A program made the translations under genes and the position numbers. A DNA stretch of 64,000 nt from Chthonomonadales bacterium (GTDB lineage Bacteria; Armatimonadota; Chthonomonadetes; Chthonomonadales; CAJBBX01): contig JADLGO010000049.1 in NCBI GenBank assembly GCA_020849275.1, positions 1 to 64,000 on the forward strand. Direction: 5' to 3'. The stretch's first letter is position 1; the number at the start of each line of letters is the position of its first letter. Positions 51,643 to 60,545 of the stretch are shown here, piece by piece. The notes beneath the pieces are model-generated. The model had not been told where the DNA came from. It did no database searches and saw only the letters and a program-made list of their open reading frames with translations.

Positions 51643-52848
51643 GTGCCCGACGCACATACCGACCCGCCGCCCGCCATCGCCGTGACGCCGGAGCCCGGGG
51701 GCTCGCACCGCGTCGAGCTCTCCGTCCAGGACCGGCCCGTCAGCCGCCTCTGGATCGTTCCCTTCACGCTGCGCGTCGGCGCCGCGATGGTGCGGATGGA
51801 CGGCATCGGCGGGGTGGGGACCGACGAGAGCCACCGCTTGCGCGGATACTCGCGCCGCGTCCTCGAGCACGCTGTTGACCGCATGCGTCGGGGCGATGCG
51901 GCCCTCGGCATGCTCTACGGCATCCGGGACTTCTATGCCCGGTTCGGTTTCGCGACGGCCGGCCCCGACCACCTCCTCTTCCTGACGGATCTGGAGCGTG
52001 ACGCCGCCCTGCCGCCTGGCTGGGCCGTGCGATCGCTGGCGTGCGGCGACCTGGCGGCGGTGCGCGGGCTCTACGGGGTCGCCACCGCCAACGCGGTCGG
52101 AGCCGCGGTGCGCGCCCCGAACGCGGGCGCATGGGCGCAACTGGCGCGCGCGGCCGATGGCTCCGGGGGCGATGCCTGCCGGGTGTTGACGGACCCCCGC
52201 GGGCAAGTGCGCGGCTACGCATGGCTCGCTCGCTGGTGCTGGTACGTGAGCGACAACCTCGAGAAGGCGTACCCGGACGCCCTGGTGGTCGGCGAGGCCG
52301 TGGCCGACGGACCGGCGTCGGCGGACGCCGTGCTGGCCGCCTGCCGGCTCTGGGCTCGCGAGGAGCGAGCGGTGCGGGAGGTCCGGCAGGTGGTTCTGGG
52401 CACCGCGCCCGAGGGCCCGCTCGCGGCGGCGGCCATGCATCAGGACGCGCGCTTCGTGCATGAGTTCGTCGCATGCGGCGGCTCCATGGCCCGCGTGCTC
52501 GATGTGGAGCGCCTTCTTTCGTCGCTCGCGCCGGAGTTGGAGCGCCGCTTGGCCGCCGCGCGGCCCGGCTTCGCCGGCACGCTGCGCCTCAGAACCGATC
52601 TGGGCGATGCGGTGCTGCGCGTCGGCCGTGGCCGTGTGCGCCTGGTTCCCGGCGGTGGGGCCGTCCCCGCAACCGACGCCGAGGCCGTGCTCGACCAGGG
52701 CACGCTCGCGCGCCTGGCGCTGGGCGCCTTCGCTCCCGAGGACCTTCTCGCGCGGCTGCCCGCCCCGCCAGGGCCCGAGGCGGCGCGCCTGCTCGCCGCC
52801 CTCTTCCCCGCGCGCCTCCCGCACATGCACCTGCCCGACCGCTTCTGA
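51643..52848 (+). CDS. Eis-like GNAT N-acetyltransferase
   Basis: 401 residues: an N-terminal GNAT domain (LRVGAAMVRMDGIGGVGTDESHRLRGYSRRVLEHAVDRM), MLYGIRDFYARFGFATAGPDH, a middle GNAT-like domain and a C-terminal SCP-like part. This is the Eis architecture, as in the gene at 27125-28357. Substrate unknown. GTG 51643 is chosen as the start because GAGGGGAAAGG lies 11 nt before it; the frame is open from 51481. The gap before it (51407-51642) has no recognisable gene. Confidence 0.75.
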   Translation: MPDAHTDPPPAIAVTPEPGGSHRVELSVQDRPVSRLWIVPFTLRVGAAMVRMDGIGGVGTDESHRLRGYSRRVLEHAVDRMRRGDAALGMLYGIRDFYARFGFATAGPDHLLFLTDLERDAALPPGWAVRSLACGDLAAVRGLYGVATANAVGAAVRAPNAGAWAQLARAADGSGGDACRVLTDPRGQVRGYAWLARWCWYVSDNLEKAYPDALVVGEAVADGPASADAVLAACRLWAREERAVREVRQVVLGTAPEGPLAAAAMHQDARFVHEFVACGGSMARVLDVERLLSSLAPELERRLAAARPGFAGTLRLRTDLGDAVLRVGRGRVRLVPGGGAVPATDAEAVLDQGTLARLALGAFAPEDLLARLPAPPGPEAARLLAALFPARLPHMHLPDRF

Positions 52849-52951
52849 CTGGCCAGGCCGCCATGACAGTCTGGCACGCATTGTGCACTCCCAGCAGTGG
52901 GATCGTCGCGCTTGGGCCGCTCTTCCACGAGCGCGCCCGGATGGCCGGGCC

Positions 52952-52980
52952 TTGACTCCGACCGCCCGGCCGCCGATAAT
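52952..52980 (+). promoter_or_regulatory. Sigma70-type promoter of the glycan operon
   Basis: TTGACT (52952-52957), 17-nt spacer, GATAAT (52975-52980). Five of six bases match at each box. Expected start is near 52987, with an untranslated leader of about 90 nt before ATG 53078. Confidence 0.65.
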
Positions 52981-53077
52981 GGCGTATGGGCGCCGCGCCG
53001 GACGAAGCCGGCGGCACGCAAACCCACGCCACCCACGGTGCGTTCTGCTCCGCCGCAACAAGGAAGCTCCAGGCAAC

Positions 53078-54088
53078 ATGCTGCGAATTGGCGTCATCGG
53101 CTACGGCTACTGGGGGCCGAACCTGGCCCGCAACTTCCATCACAGCCCGCTGTGGTCGCTCGTGCGCGTGGCCGACTTCCAGCCCGCCCGCCGCGAGGCG
53201 GCCGCCCGCGACTGCCCCGGGGTCGAGACATGCGCGGAGCCCGAGCCGATCCTGCGCGCGCCGGACATCGACGCCGTCGCCATCGCGACACCCATCGCCA
53301 CCCACTTCGAGTTGGCGCTCGCGGCGCTGCAGGCCGGCAAGCACGTGCTCGTCGAGAAGCCGATGACCGACGACGCCGGCCAGGCGGAGCGCCTGGTGGC
53401 GGAGGCGGACCGGCGCGGCCTGGTGCTGCTCGTCGACCACACCTTCGTCTACACCGAGGCCGTCCGCTGGCTGACCGAGTTCGCCGGCGGCGGCCAGTTC
53501 GGCGAGCCCTACTACTTCGACTCCATTCGGGCCAACCTGGGCCTCTTTCAGCGCGACGCCAGCGTGCTGTGGGACCTCGCCCCGCACGACCTCTCCATCC
53601 TCACCGCCGTGCTGGACCGCCCGGTCCGGTCCGTCGCCGCGTTCGGGGCAAGCCACGCGGGCAGCCGCGTGCCGGACATCGCCTACCTGACGCTCGACCT
53701 GGGCGATGGCTGCCTGGCGCACTTCCACGTGAGCTGGCTTTCGCCGGTCAAGGTGCGCCGCGTGCTCCTGGCGGGCAGCCGCAAGATGGTGGTGTTTGAC
53801 GACCTGGAGGCGACCGAGAAGCTGAAGGTCTACGACAGCGGAGTCAACATCCGCCACGACGACTCGGAGGGCGCCTACCGCCTGCGCGTGGACTACCGCG
53901 TGGGCGACATGACTTCGCCCGCGCTCAAGAGCGGCGAGGCGCTCGCCGCCGAGGCGGCCCACTTCGCGCGATGCATCCTGGGCGAGGAGCGTCCGCGGAC
54001 CGGGGGCGAAGCCGGCCTGGCGGTCGTGCGCGTCCTGAGCGCCGCCGAGCAGAGCATGAGAAGCGGAGGGGAGATCGTGCGCCTGTGA
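53078..54088 (+). CDS. Gfo/Idh/MocA oxidoreductase, WlbA/WbpB-like (nucleotide-sugar 3-dehydrogenase)
   Basis: 336 residues with Rossmann loop IGVIGYGYWGPNLARNF, LVEKPMTDD and HDLSILTAVLDRPV. The order oxidoreductase, hexapeptide acetyltransferase, DegT aminotransferase is that of WbpB/WbpD/WbpE (WlbA/B/C), which make UDP-2,3-diacetamido uronic acid: this enzyme would oxidise C3 of a UDP-GlcNAc-type sugar. The frame is open from 52460, but the fold starts at ATG 53078. It is the first gene of the operon behind the 52952 promoter. Confidence 0.88.
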   Translation: MLRIGVIGYGYWGPNLARNFHHSPLWSLVRVADFQPARREAAARDCPGVETCAEPEPILRAPDIDAVAIATPIATHFELALAALQAGKHVLVEKPMTDDAGQAERLVAEADRRGLVLLVDHTFVYTEAVRWLTEFAGGGQFGEPYYFDSIRANLGLFQRDASVLWDLAPHDLSILTAVLDRPVRSVAAFGASHAGSRVPDIAYLTLDLGDGCLAHFHVSWLSPVKVRRVLLAGSRKMVVFDDLEATEKLKVYDSGVNIRHDDSEGAYRLRVDYRVGDMTSPALKSGEALAAEAAHFARCILGEERPRTGGEAGLAVVRVLSAAEQSMRSGGEIVRL

Positions 54089-54597
54089 GCGAGATGCCCA
54101 CGTACAACCGCGTCGCGCCGGACGTGCGCCTGGGAGTGGGCGTGCGCCTGTTCGGCTTCGTGAACCTCTACGGCTGCGTCATCGGCGACGGCACGCGCAT
54201 CGGCGCCTTCGTGGAGGTTCAGAAGAACGCCTCGATCGGCGCGATGTGCAAGATACAGAGCCACTCGTTCATCTGCGAGGGCGTCACCATCGAGGACGAG
54301 GTTTTCGTGGGCCACGGGGTCATGTTCATCAATGACCCGGACCCGCGGGCTACGGCCGGCGGCGCGCTGCAGACCGAGGCGGACTGGGTCGTGGTGCCCA
54401 CGCGAGTCTGCCGGCGCGCCTCGATCGGGAGCAACGCCACCATCCTCGCCGGGATCACCGTCGGCGAGGGCGCCCTGGTGGGGGCCGGCGCCGTGGTTAC
54501 GCGCGACGTGCCGGCCGGCGCGGTGATTGCCGGCAATCCAGCCCGATTCCGCCGAATGCGCGACGACACTGGAGGTAATGATGAGCAAGACGCCTGA
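54085..54597 (+). CDS. Left-handed beta-helix N-acetyltransferase (WlbB/WbpD-like)
   Basis: 170 residues. The hexapeptide repeats ([LIV]-G-x4 pattern) are clear: VIGDGTRIGAFVEVQ, ASIGAMCKI, VFVGHGVMFINDPDP, IGSNATILAGITVGEGALVGAGAVV, ending in VTRDVPAGAVIAGNPA. It should acetylate the 3-amino sugar made by the downstream aminotransferase. The start GTG 54085 overlaps the preceding TGA (GTGA). Confidence 0.9.
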   Translation: MSEMPTYNRVAPDVRLGVGVRLFGFVNLYGCVIGDGTRIGAFVEVQKNASIGAMCKIQSHSFICEGVTIEDEVFVGHGVMFINDPDPRATAGGALQTEADWVVVPTRVCRRASIGSNATILAGITVGEGALVGAGAVVTRDVPAGAVIAGNPARFRRMRDDTGGNDEQDA

Positions 54598-55729
54598 CGG
54601 GCAGTCGATCGGCGCCGATAGCTTCCCGAAGGATGTTCTACCGGTCGTCGACCTGCGCCGGCAGTACGCATGCATCCGCGACGAGGTGATCCAGGGGCTG
54701 CACGAGGTGGCCGACAGCATGATCTACGTGCTGGGGCCGAAGGTCGCCCAGTTCGAGAAGGACTTCGCCGCCTTCGTCGGGGCCAGGCACTGCGTCGGCG
54801 TCAACTCCGGCACCTCCGCCCTCCACCTCGCCCTGATCTGCGCGGGGGTTGGTCAGGGCGACGAGGTGATCACGGTCCCGATGACCTTCATCGCGACCTC
54901 ATGGGCCATCTCCTATGTCGGCGCCTCCCCGGTCTTCGTCGACATCGACCCCTGCACGTACACGATGGACCCCGAGCAGGTGGAGAAGCAGATCACGCGC
55001 CGCACGAAGGCGCTACTGCCCGTGCACCTCTACGGCCAGCCGGCCGACCTGGCGCCCCTGTTGGAGATCGGCGAGCGTCACGGCATCCCGGTGATCGAGG
55101 ACGCCGCGCAGTGCCACGGCGCGCTCCATCGCGGCCAGCCCGCGGGCTCGCGCGGGCTCTGCGGCTGCTTCAGCTTCTACCCGGGCAAGAACCTGGGGGC
55201 CTACGGCGAGGGCGGCGCCGTGGTGACCGATGACGACGGCATCGCCGCGCGCCTGCGCGCCCTGCGCAACCACGCCCAGCAGCACCAGCACTACCACGAT
55301 GAGCTCGGCTTCAACTACCGCATGGACGCCTTCCAGGGCGCGGTGCTCGGCATCAAGCTGCGCTACCTGGAGGAGTGGACCAGCGCGCGCCGCCGCCTGG
55401 CCGCCCGCTACAACCAGCGACTGGCCGACACACCGCTGAAGCTGCCCGTCGAGGCGCACGACCGGCGCCACGTCTGGCACCTCTATGTCGCGCTGCACCC
55501 GGATCGCGACCGCGTCCGCCGCGAGCTCGATGCCCGCGGCATCTCCACCAGCCTCCACTATCCGGTCCCGGTGCACCTGCAGAAGGCCTATCGGCACCTG
55601 CGCTACCGCGTTGGCGACTTCCCCGTGGCCGAGCGCGTCGCCCGCGAGTGCATCTCGCTGCCGCTCTTCCCGGAACTGACCGACGCGGAGCAGGACCGCG
55701 TCGTCGATGCGCTGCGAGAGGTCTGCTGA
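54581..55729 (+). CDS. DegT/DnrJ/EryC1/StrS aminotransferase (WlbC/WbpE-like)
   Basis: 382 residues of fold-type I PLP aminotransferase: GVNSGTSALHLAL, VIEDAAQCHGA and the PLP lysine Lys203 in FYPGKNLGAYGEGG. It would transfer an amino group from glutamate to the 3-keto sugar. ATG 54581 is 5 nt after GGAGG (54571-54575) and preferred over ATG 54578. The start lies inside the acetyltransferase gene (17-bp overlap). Confidence 0.92.
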   Translation: MSKTPDGQSIGADSFPKDVLPVVDLRRQYACIRDEVIQGLHEVADSMIYVLGPKVAQFEKDFAAFVGARHCVGVNSGTSALHLALICAGVGQGDEVITVPMTFIATSWAISYVGASPVFVDIDPCTYTMDPEQVEKQITRRTKALLPVHLYGQPADLAPLLEIGERHGIPVIEDAAQCHGALHRGQPAGSRGLCGCFSFYPGKNLGAYGEGGAVVTDDDGIAARLRALRNHAQQHQHYHDELGFNYRMDAFQGAVLGIKLRYLEEWTSARRRLAARYNQRLADTPLKLPVEAHDRRHVWHLYVALHPDRDRVRRELDARGISTSLHYPVPVHLQKAYRHLRYRVGDFPVAERVARECISLPLFPELTDAEQDRVVDALREVC

Positions 55730-55731
55730 CG

Positions 55732-56739
55732 ATGCCCGACTCGCTCAGCGGCGCGCGCGTCGTCGTGACCGGCGGCGCCGGGTTCATCGGCTCGGAGCTC
55801 GTGCGGCAGCTCGTGGACGCCGGCGCCGAGGTCATCGCGCTCGACAACCTGTCCAACGGCAAGCGCGAGAACCTGGAAGGCCTCGGCGGCCGCTGCCGCC
55901 TGGAGGTGGCCGACGTCCGCGACACCGCGCGCGCTGGGCCGCTTCTGCGCGGCGCCGATGTCGTGTTCCATCTCGCCTGCCTGGGGGTGCGCCACTCCAT
56001 CCATTCGCCCCGCGAGAACCATGACGTGAACGCGACGGCCACGCTCGACCTGCTCGTCGGCGCGCGGGCGGCCGGCGTGGGCCGCTTCGTCTACGTCTCC
56101 AGCTCGGAGGTCTACGGGACGGCGCGCTGGGCGCCGATGACCGAGGAGCACCCGACCTTCCCGATGACGGTCTACGGCTCCTCCAAGCTGGCCGGAGAGT
56201 GCTACGCGCGTGCTTACTTCCGCAGCTACGGCTACCCGACGGTCGTAGTGCGGCCGTTCAACACCTACGGCCCGCGCTCGCACCACGAGGGCGACAGCGG
56301 CGAGGTGATCCCGAAGTTCATGCTGCGCGCCCTGGCCGGCCTCCCCATGGTGGTGTTCGGCGACGGGACGCAGACGCGCGATTTCACCTACGTGGAGGAC
56401 ACGGCGCGCGGCATCGCGCAGGCGGCAGTCTGCCCGGAGGCCGTCGGCGAGACGCTCAACCTGGGCTTCGGCGGCGAGACCCGCATCGGCGATCTGGCGC
56501 GCGAGGTCGCCTGCGTCCTCGGGCTGGACGGATCGACCGTTGAGCACATCGAGGGCCGGCCTGGCGACGTGCTGCGCCTCCACGCCGACACGACGCGCGC
56601 CCGGGCTCTCCTTGGCTACGAACCGCGCGTCGGCCTGCGCGAGGGGCTGGCGCTGCTGCGCGACTGGTACGGCGCGCAGGGGAGCGCGCCCGAGGCGCTC
56701 CTCGCCGCCGAGCGCGTGCGCAACTGGGAAGCGCCATGA
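55732..56739 (+). CDS. NAD-dependent nucleotide-sugar epimerase/dehydratase
   Basis: 335 residues of extended SDR: VVTGGAGFIGSELVRQL, YVSSSEVYG, catalytic Tyr-x3-Lys in VYGSSKLAGECYA, VRPFNTYGPRSHHEG and DFTYVEDTARGI. The last motifs are like those of NDP-sugar 4,6-dehydratases and 4-epimerases of the GalE/LegB type. A 4,6-dehydratase role would supply the 4-keto substrate for the next aminotransferase. It lies 2 bp after the preceding stop. Confidence 0.9.
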   Translation: MPDSLSGARVVVTGGAGFIGSELVRQLVDAGAEVIALDNLSNGKRENLEGLGGRCRLEVADVRDTARAGPLLRGADVVFHLACLGVRHSIHSPRENHDVNATATLDLLVGARAAGVGRFVYVSSSEVYGTARWAPMTEEHPTFPMTVYGSSKLAGECYARAYFRSYGYPTVVVRPFNTYGPRSHHEGDSGEVIPKFMLRALAGLPMVVFGDGTQTRDFTYVEDTARGIAQAAVCPEAVGETLNLGFGGETRIGDLAREVACVLGLDGSTVEHIEGRPGDVLRLHADTTRARALLGYEPRVGLREGLALLRDWYGAQGSAPEALLAAERVRNWEAP

Positions 56740-57899
56740 GCGAGCGGCCGTCCCCCATACCGGTGGCAAGGCCCTCGCTGGGCGAGGAGGAGGCCGCCGC
56801 CGCGCGCGAGGTCATCCTCTCCGGCTGGGTGACGCAGGGCCCGCAGGTGCGCGCGTTCGAGGAGGAGTTCGCGGCGGCCTTCGGCGCGCGCCACGCCTGC
56901 GCCGTGTCGAGTTGCACCACGGCGCTGCACCTGGCGCTGATCGCGCTGGGAGTCGGGCCGGGCGACGAGGTCGTGACGGTCAGCCACTCGTTCATCGCCA
57001 CCGCCAACGCGGTGCGCTACTGCGGCGCGACGCCGGTCTTTGTAGACATCGACCCGACCACCTACAACCTGGACCCCGCGCTGCTGGAAGCGGCCATCAC
57101 GCCGCGCACCAGGGCGATCCTGCCCGTGCACCAGGTCGGCATGCCGTGCGATCTGCCGGCGATCCTGGCCATCGCTGGCAGGCACGGTCTTCCCGTCGTG
57201 GAAGACGCCGCCTGCGCCATCGGCAGCGAGGTGCATGTGGCGAGCGATTGGCAGCCTGTCGGTCGCCCGCACGGCGCGGTGGCCTGCTTCTCGTTCCACC
57301 CGCGCAAGGTGCTCACGACGGGCGACGGCGGGATGCTGACCACGGCGGACCCGGCGCTCGACGCGCGCTTCCGCCTTCTGCGCCAGCACGGCATGAGCGT
57401 GCCGGACACGGTGCGCCACGCCGCCACGCAGGTCCTCTTCGAGCAGTACCCGGAGCTCGGCTACAACTACCGGATGACGGACATTCAGGCCGCGGTCGGC
57501 CGGGTGCAGCTTCGCCGCCTGCCCGCGATGCTGGAGCGCCGGCGCGCCCTGGCGCACGCCTATACCGAGGCGCTTGGCGGTGCGCCCGGCCTCTGCCCGC
57601 CGGCCGTGCCGCCCTGGGCCCGCCCGAACTTCCAGAGCTACCCCGTCCGCGTGGACCCCGGCTACCCGCTCTCTCGGGACGCGTTGATGCAGCTCCTTCT
57701 GGACCAGGGCATCAGCACGCGGCGCGGCATCATGAACGCTCACCAGGAGCCGGCCTGCGCCGGAATCGCGCACGGGCCGCTCCCCCGGTCCGAGAGCGCG
57801 CGCGACGCCGTCCTGCTCCTGCCACTCTACGACGCCATGACTCCCGGCGATCAGGGGCGGGTCGTCCACGCGCTGCTCGCGCCGCTGGCGAGCCGGTGA
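56736..57899 (+). CDS. Second DegT/DnrJ/EryC1/StrS aminotransferase
   Basis: 387 residues starting IPVARPSLGEEEAAAAREVI, close to perosamine-synthase/PglE-type enzymes. Motifs include VSSCTTALHLALIALGVGPGDEVV, VEDAACAIGSE and the PLP lysine Lys191 in FHPRKVLTTGDGG. It probably makes a 4-amino-4-deoxy sugar. The start ATG 56736 overlaps the previous stop (ATGA). It is distinct from the first aminotransferase, so the operon appears to make two different amino positions. Confidence 0.92.
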   Translation: MSERPSPIPVARPSLGEEEAAAAREVILSGWVTQGPQVRAFEEEFAAAFGARHACAVSSCTTALHLALIALGVGPGDEVVTVSHSFIATANAVRYCGATPVFVDIDPTTYNLDPALLEAAITPRTRAILPVHQVGMPCDLPAILAIAGRHGLPVVEDAACAIGSEVHVASDWQPVGRPHGAVACFSFHPRKVLTTGDGGMLTTADPALDARFRLLRQHGMSVPDTVRHAATQVLFEQYPELGYNYRMTDIQAAVGRVQLRRLPAMLERRRALAHAYTEALGGAPGLCPPAVPPWARPNFQSYPVRVDPGYPLSRDALMQLLLDQGISTRRGIMNAHQEPACAGIAHGPLPRSESARDAVLLLPLYDAMTPGDQGRVVHALLAPLASR

Positions 57900-58582
57900 G
57901 CCCGGCGGTGGAGCGCCTGGTGATCCTCGGAGCCTGTGGCAACGGCCTGGACGTGCTGGACGCAGTCGACGCCGTCAACGCGTGCGAGCCGCGCTGGGAG
58001 GTCATCGGCTTCCTGGACGACGGGGCGGCGCCTGGCACGACCTTCAGCGGGCTGCCGGTTCTGGGCGGCGTGGAGGAGGCGGAGCGCCTGCGCGGTTGCG
58101 TCTTCGTCAGCGCGATCGGCTCCGACCGCACGCGCGCGCTGCGCCCGGCCATCGTGGCGCGCAGCGGCGTGCCGCGGGAGCGGTTCGCCACGGTCGTTCA
58201 CCCGACCGCGGCCGTGTCGCCGCGCGCAAGGCTGGGTGGAGGCGTGTGCGTCGGGGCGTGCGTCTCGGTGGGCGGCGGCGCCGTCGTGAAGGACTTCGGC
58301 TGGCTGGGGGCCGGGTGCATCGTCGGCCACGACGCCGTGATCGGCGAGCACGCGGTCATTGCGCCGGGAGCCGTGCTGAGCGGGTTCGTGCGCGTGGGCG
58401 GATGCGCCTACGTGGGCGCCGGGGCCACGGTCAGGCAGCGCCTGACCGTGGGCAAGGAGGCGCTCGTGGGCATGGGAGCCGTCGTCGTGCGCGACGTGCC
58501 GGCCGGCGAAACCGTTGTCGGCAGCCCGGCGCGGCCGCTGCGCGCCGGGGGACCTGGCCAGGGAGAGAGAGGCGTGCCGTGA
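57896..58582 (+). CDS. NeuD/PglD-like sugar O- or N-acyltransferase
   Basis: 228 residues. A Rossmann-like N-terminal domain (LVILGACGNGLDVLDAVDA, FLDDGAAPGTTFSGLPVLG) is followed by a left-handed beta-helix (AAVSPRARLGGGVCVGACVSVGGG, VIGEHAVIAPGAVLSG) and ends RDVPAGETVVGSPARPL. This layout is typical of the sialic-acid NeuD and bacillosamine PglD enzymes, which would acetylate the 4-amino sugar of the preceding aminotransferase. The start GTG 57896 overlaps the previous TGA. Confidence 0.88.
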   Translation: MSPAVERLVILGACGNGLDVLDAVDAVNACEPRWEVIGFLDDGAAPGTTFSGLPVLGGVEEAERLRGCVFVSAIGSDRTRALRPAIVARSGVPRERFATVVHPTAAVSPRARLGGGVCVGACVSVGGGAVVKDFGWLGAGCIVGHDAVIGEHAVIAPGAVLSGFVRVGGCAYVGAGATVRQRLTVGKEALVGMGAVVVRDVPAGETVVGSPARPLRAGGPGQGERGVP

Positions 58583-59577
58583 GGCTCTCCATCGTCATCC
58601 CGTTCCTGAACGAGGCAGACAACATCCCGCGCCTGCATGAGCGGCTGTGCGCCGTCGCCCGGCGGCTCGAGGGCGACGAGGTCGAGATCGTCCTGGTGGA
58701 CGACGGCTCGACCGACGGCTCGATCGACGCGATCCGGGCGCTGCCGGCGGCTGGCCCCACCCTGCGCGTCGTGCGCCTCTCGCGCAACTTCGGCAGCCAC
58801 GCCGCCATCGCGGCGGGCGTGAGCCACGCCACCGGTGACGTGCTCACCTTTCTCTCGGCCGACCTGCAGGACCCGCCGGAGCTGCTGCTGGACATGCTGG
58901 CGCGCTGGCGCGAGGGGCATGAGATCGTCTGGGCCACGCGCGTCAGCCGCAAGGACCCGCTCTCCACCCGGCTGTTCGCGCGCGCTTACTACACGCTGAT
59001 GCGCCGCTACGCCCTGCCGCAGATGCCCATCGGCGGGGTCGATCTGTGCATGGTCGACCGCCGGGTCGTGCAGAGTCTGGGCAACCTGCAGGAGCGCAAC
59101 TCCAACGTGTTCTGCCTGCTCATGTGGGCGGGCTACACGCAGTGCGTCATCCCCTATCACCGCGAGGAGCGCAGGTCGGGCCGCTCCAAGTGGTCGGTCG
59201 CCAAGAAGATCAAGCTGTTCATCGACTCGTTCGTTGCCTTCTCGTTCCTGCCGATGCGCCTGATCTCGGCACTGGGCGGCGCGCTCTCCGTGGCGGGCCT
59301 GGCGTACGCGGCCTACATCGTGACGCGCGCCCTGTTCTACGGCTCCGCCGTGCACGGCTGGGCGTCTCTGATGGTCGTGCTGCTGCTCTGCTCGGGCGTT
59401 CAGTTGCTGATGCTCGGCATCCTCAGCGAGTACCTGTGGCGCTCCCTCGACGCGTCCCGCAACCGGCCGGTCTATATCGTGCGCGAGTCCGAGGTGATCA
59501 CCGGCGGCGCCGCGGCGGCCGCGGTCGACGTGGACGGGGCCGGCGAGGCCGGGCGCGCGACGGACGCGCGCGCTTGA
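58579..59577 (+). CDS. GT2 glycosyltransferase with C-terminal membrane anchors (DPM/ArnC/GtrB-like)
   Basis: 332 residues: LSIVIPFLNEADNIPRLHERL, VLVDDGSTDGS, LSADLQDPPELL, and the GRSKWS site before two transmembrane segments (about 232-255 and 270-292). This is the layout of polyprenyl-phosphate glycosyltransferases. It would load a sugar on the lipid carrier at the inner membrane. GTG 58579 overlaps the previous stop. Confidence 0.9.
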   Translation: MRLSIVIPFLNEADNIPRLHERLCAVARRLEGDEVEIVLVDDGSTDGSIDAIRALPAAGPTLRVVRLSRNFGSHAAIAAGVSHATGDVLTFLSADLQDPPELLLDMLARWREGHEIVWATRVSRKDPLSTRLFARAYYTLMRRYALPQMPIGGVDLCMVDRRVVQSLGNLQERNSNVFCLLMWAGYTQCVIPYHREERRSGRSKWSVAKKIKLFIDSFVAFSFLPMRLISALGGALSVAGLAYAAYIVTRALFYGSAVHGWASLMVVLLLCSGVQLLMLGILSEYLWRSLDASRNRPVYIVRESEVITGGAAAAAVDVDGAGEAGRATDARA

Positions 59578-60545
59578 GCCGGCGGGCCGCGACGGCTGGC
59601 CGCCCGCGCGGCCGCTGGTCGGGCTGGCTGCTTCGCGCCGGCCTGGGCGCGGCGCTGCTCGCCGCGCTGCTGGGCTCCGGACGCCTCGACCCGAGCGCGC
59701 TCGCCTCCGTGCGGCCAGGGCCCTGGCTCGCCGTCCTCGGCGCGGCCTGTTTCCTCGCGCTAGCGCTGAACTCCCTGCGCTGGGCTTGCCTGGCGCGCGC
59801 GGCCGGTATCCCGATCGCCGGGGCCACTGCCGTCCGCGTCGCGCTGGCCAGCAACGTCTTCCTCTTCGTCTCACCGGCCGGGACGGGCGCCGACGCGGCG
59901 CGCGTGCTCCACCTGGTGCGCGCCGAGGGCGAGCGCACCGGCCGCGCGCTCGCCCTCGGCATCGTGGACCGCCTGATCGGCGTTCAGACGCTGCTCGCCG
60001 TCGCCGCCGCCGTCGGCGTCGCCGCCGCCCTGGGACGGCCCGCGCTCTGGGGCGCGGCGGCCGGACTCGGCGCGGCGGCGATCGGAGCCACGCTCGTTGT
60101 CAGCGGCATCGCGCTGCCGGCCACGCGGCGGCTCTGCCTGCGCCTGCTGCCCACGCCCTGGCGCGAGCGGCTCCAGGCGGCGGCCGTGCCGTGGCATCCG
60201 GCATGGGTGGCGGGAGTGCTCGGCCTCTCGCTGGCCGGCGCGGCGGCCAACCTGGCGCTCCCCGTGCTCGGCCTGGCCGCGCTCGGACACCCGACGGGGG
60301 GCCCGCAGGCGCTGTTTGGGAGCGCGATGGTCGTGCTCGTCAACACGGTGGCGCCGACGCCGGGCGGGCTCGGCGCGGGCGAGGCCGCCGCCTCGGCGAT
60401 GCTGCAGGGCGCCCGGGGAGCTTCCGCCATGCTGCTGGCCCGCGTGCTGCTCGTGGCGTGGTCACTGGCGCTCGGCGCGGGCTACCTGGCGCACGGAAGC
60501 CGGGAGGTGGAGCCGAAGGAGGCAGGCCGTGGCGCGGTGGCGTGA
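59574..60545 (+). CDS. UPF0104/lysylphosphatidylglycerol-synthase-like polytopic membrane protein (possible flippase)
   Basis: 323 residues with about 8 hydrophobic segments and the family motifs NSLRWACLARAAGIPI, NVFLFVSPAGTGADAARV, GIVDRLIGVQTLLAVAAAV and VNTVAPTPGGLGAGEAAASAM. Such proteins occur in polysaccharide operons, and lipid-linked sugar translocation is a common guess. It starts at TTG 59574, overlapping the previous TGA (TTGA). Its 3' end overlaps the next gene by 17 bp. Confidence 0.8.
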   Translation: MSRRAATAGRPRGRWSGWLLRAGLGAALLAALLGSGRLDPSALASVRPGPWLAVLGAACFLALALNSLRWACLARAAGIPIAGATAVRVALASNVFLFVSPAGTGADAARVLHLVRAEGERTGRALALGIVDRLIGVQTLLAVAAAVGVAAALGRPALWGAAAGLGAAAIGATLVVSGIALPATRRLCLRLLPTPWRERLQAAAVPWHPAWVAGVLGLSLAGAAANLALPVLGLAALGHPTGGPQALFGSAMVVLVNTVAPTPGGLGAGEAAASAMLQGARGASAMLLARVLLVAWSLALGAGYLAHGSREVEPKEAGRGAVA

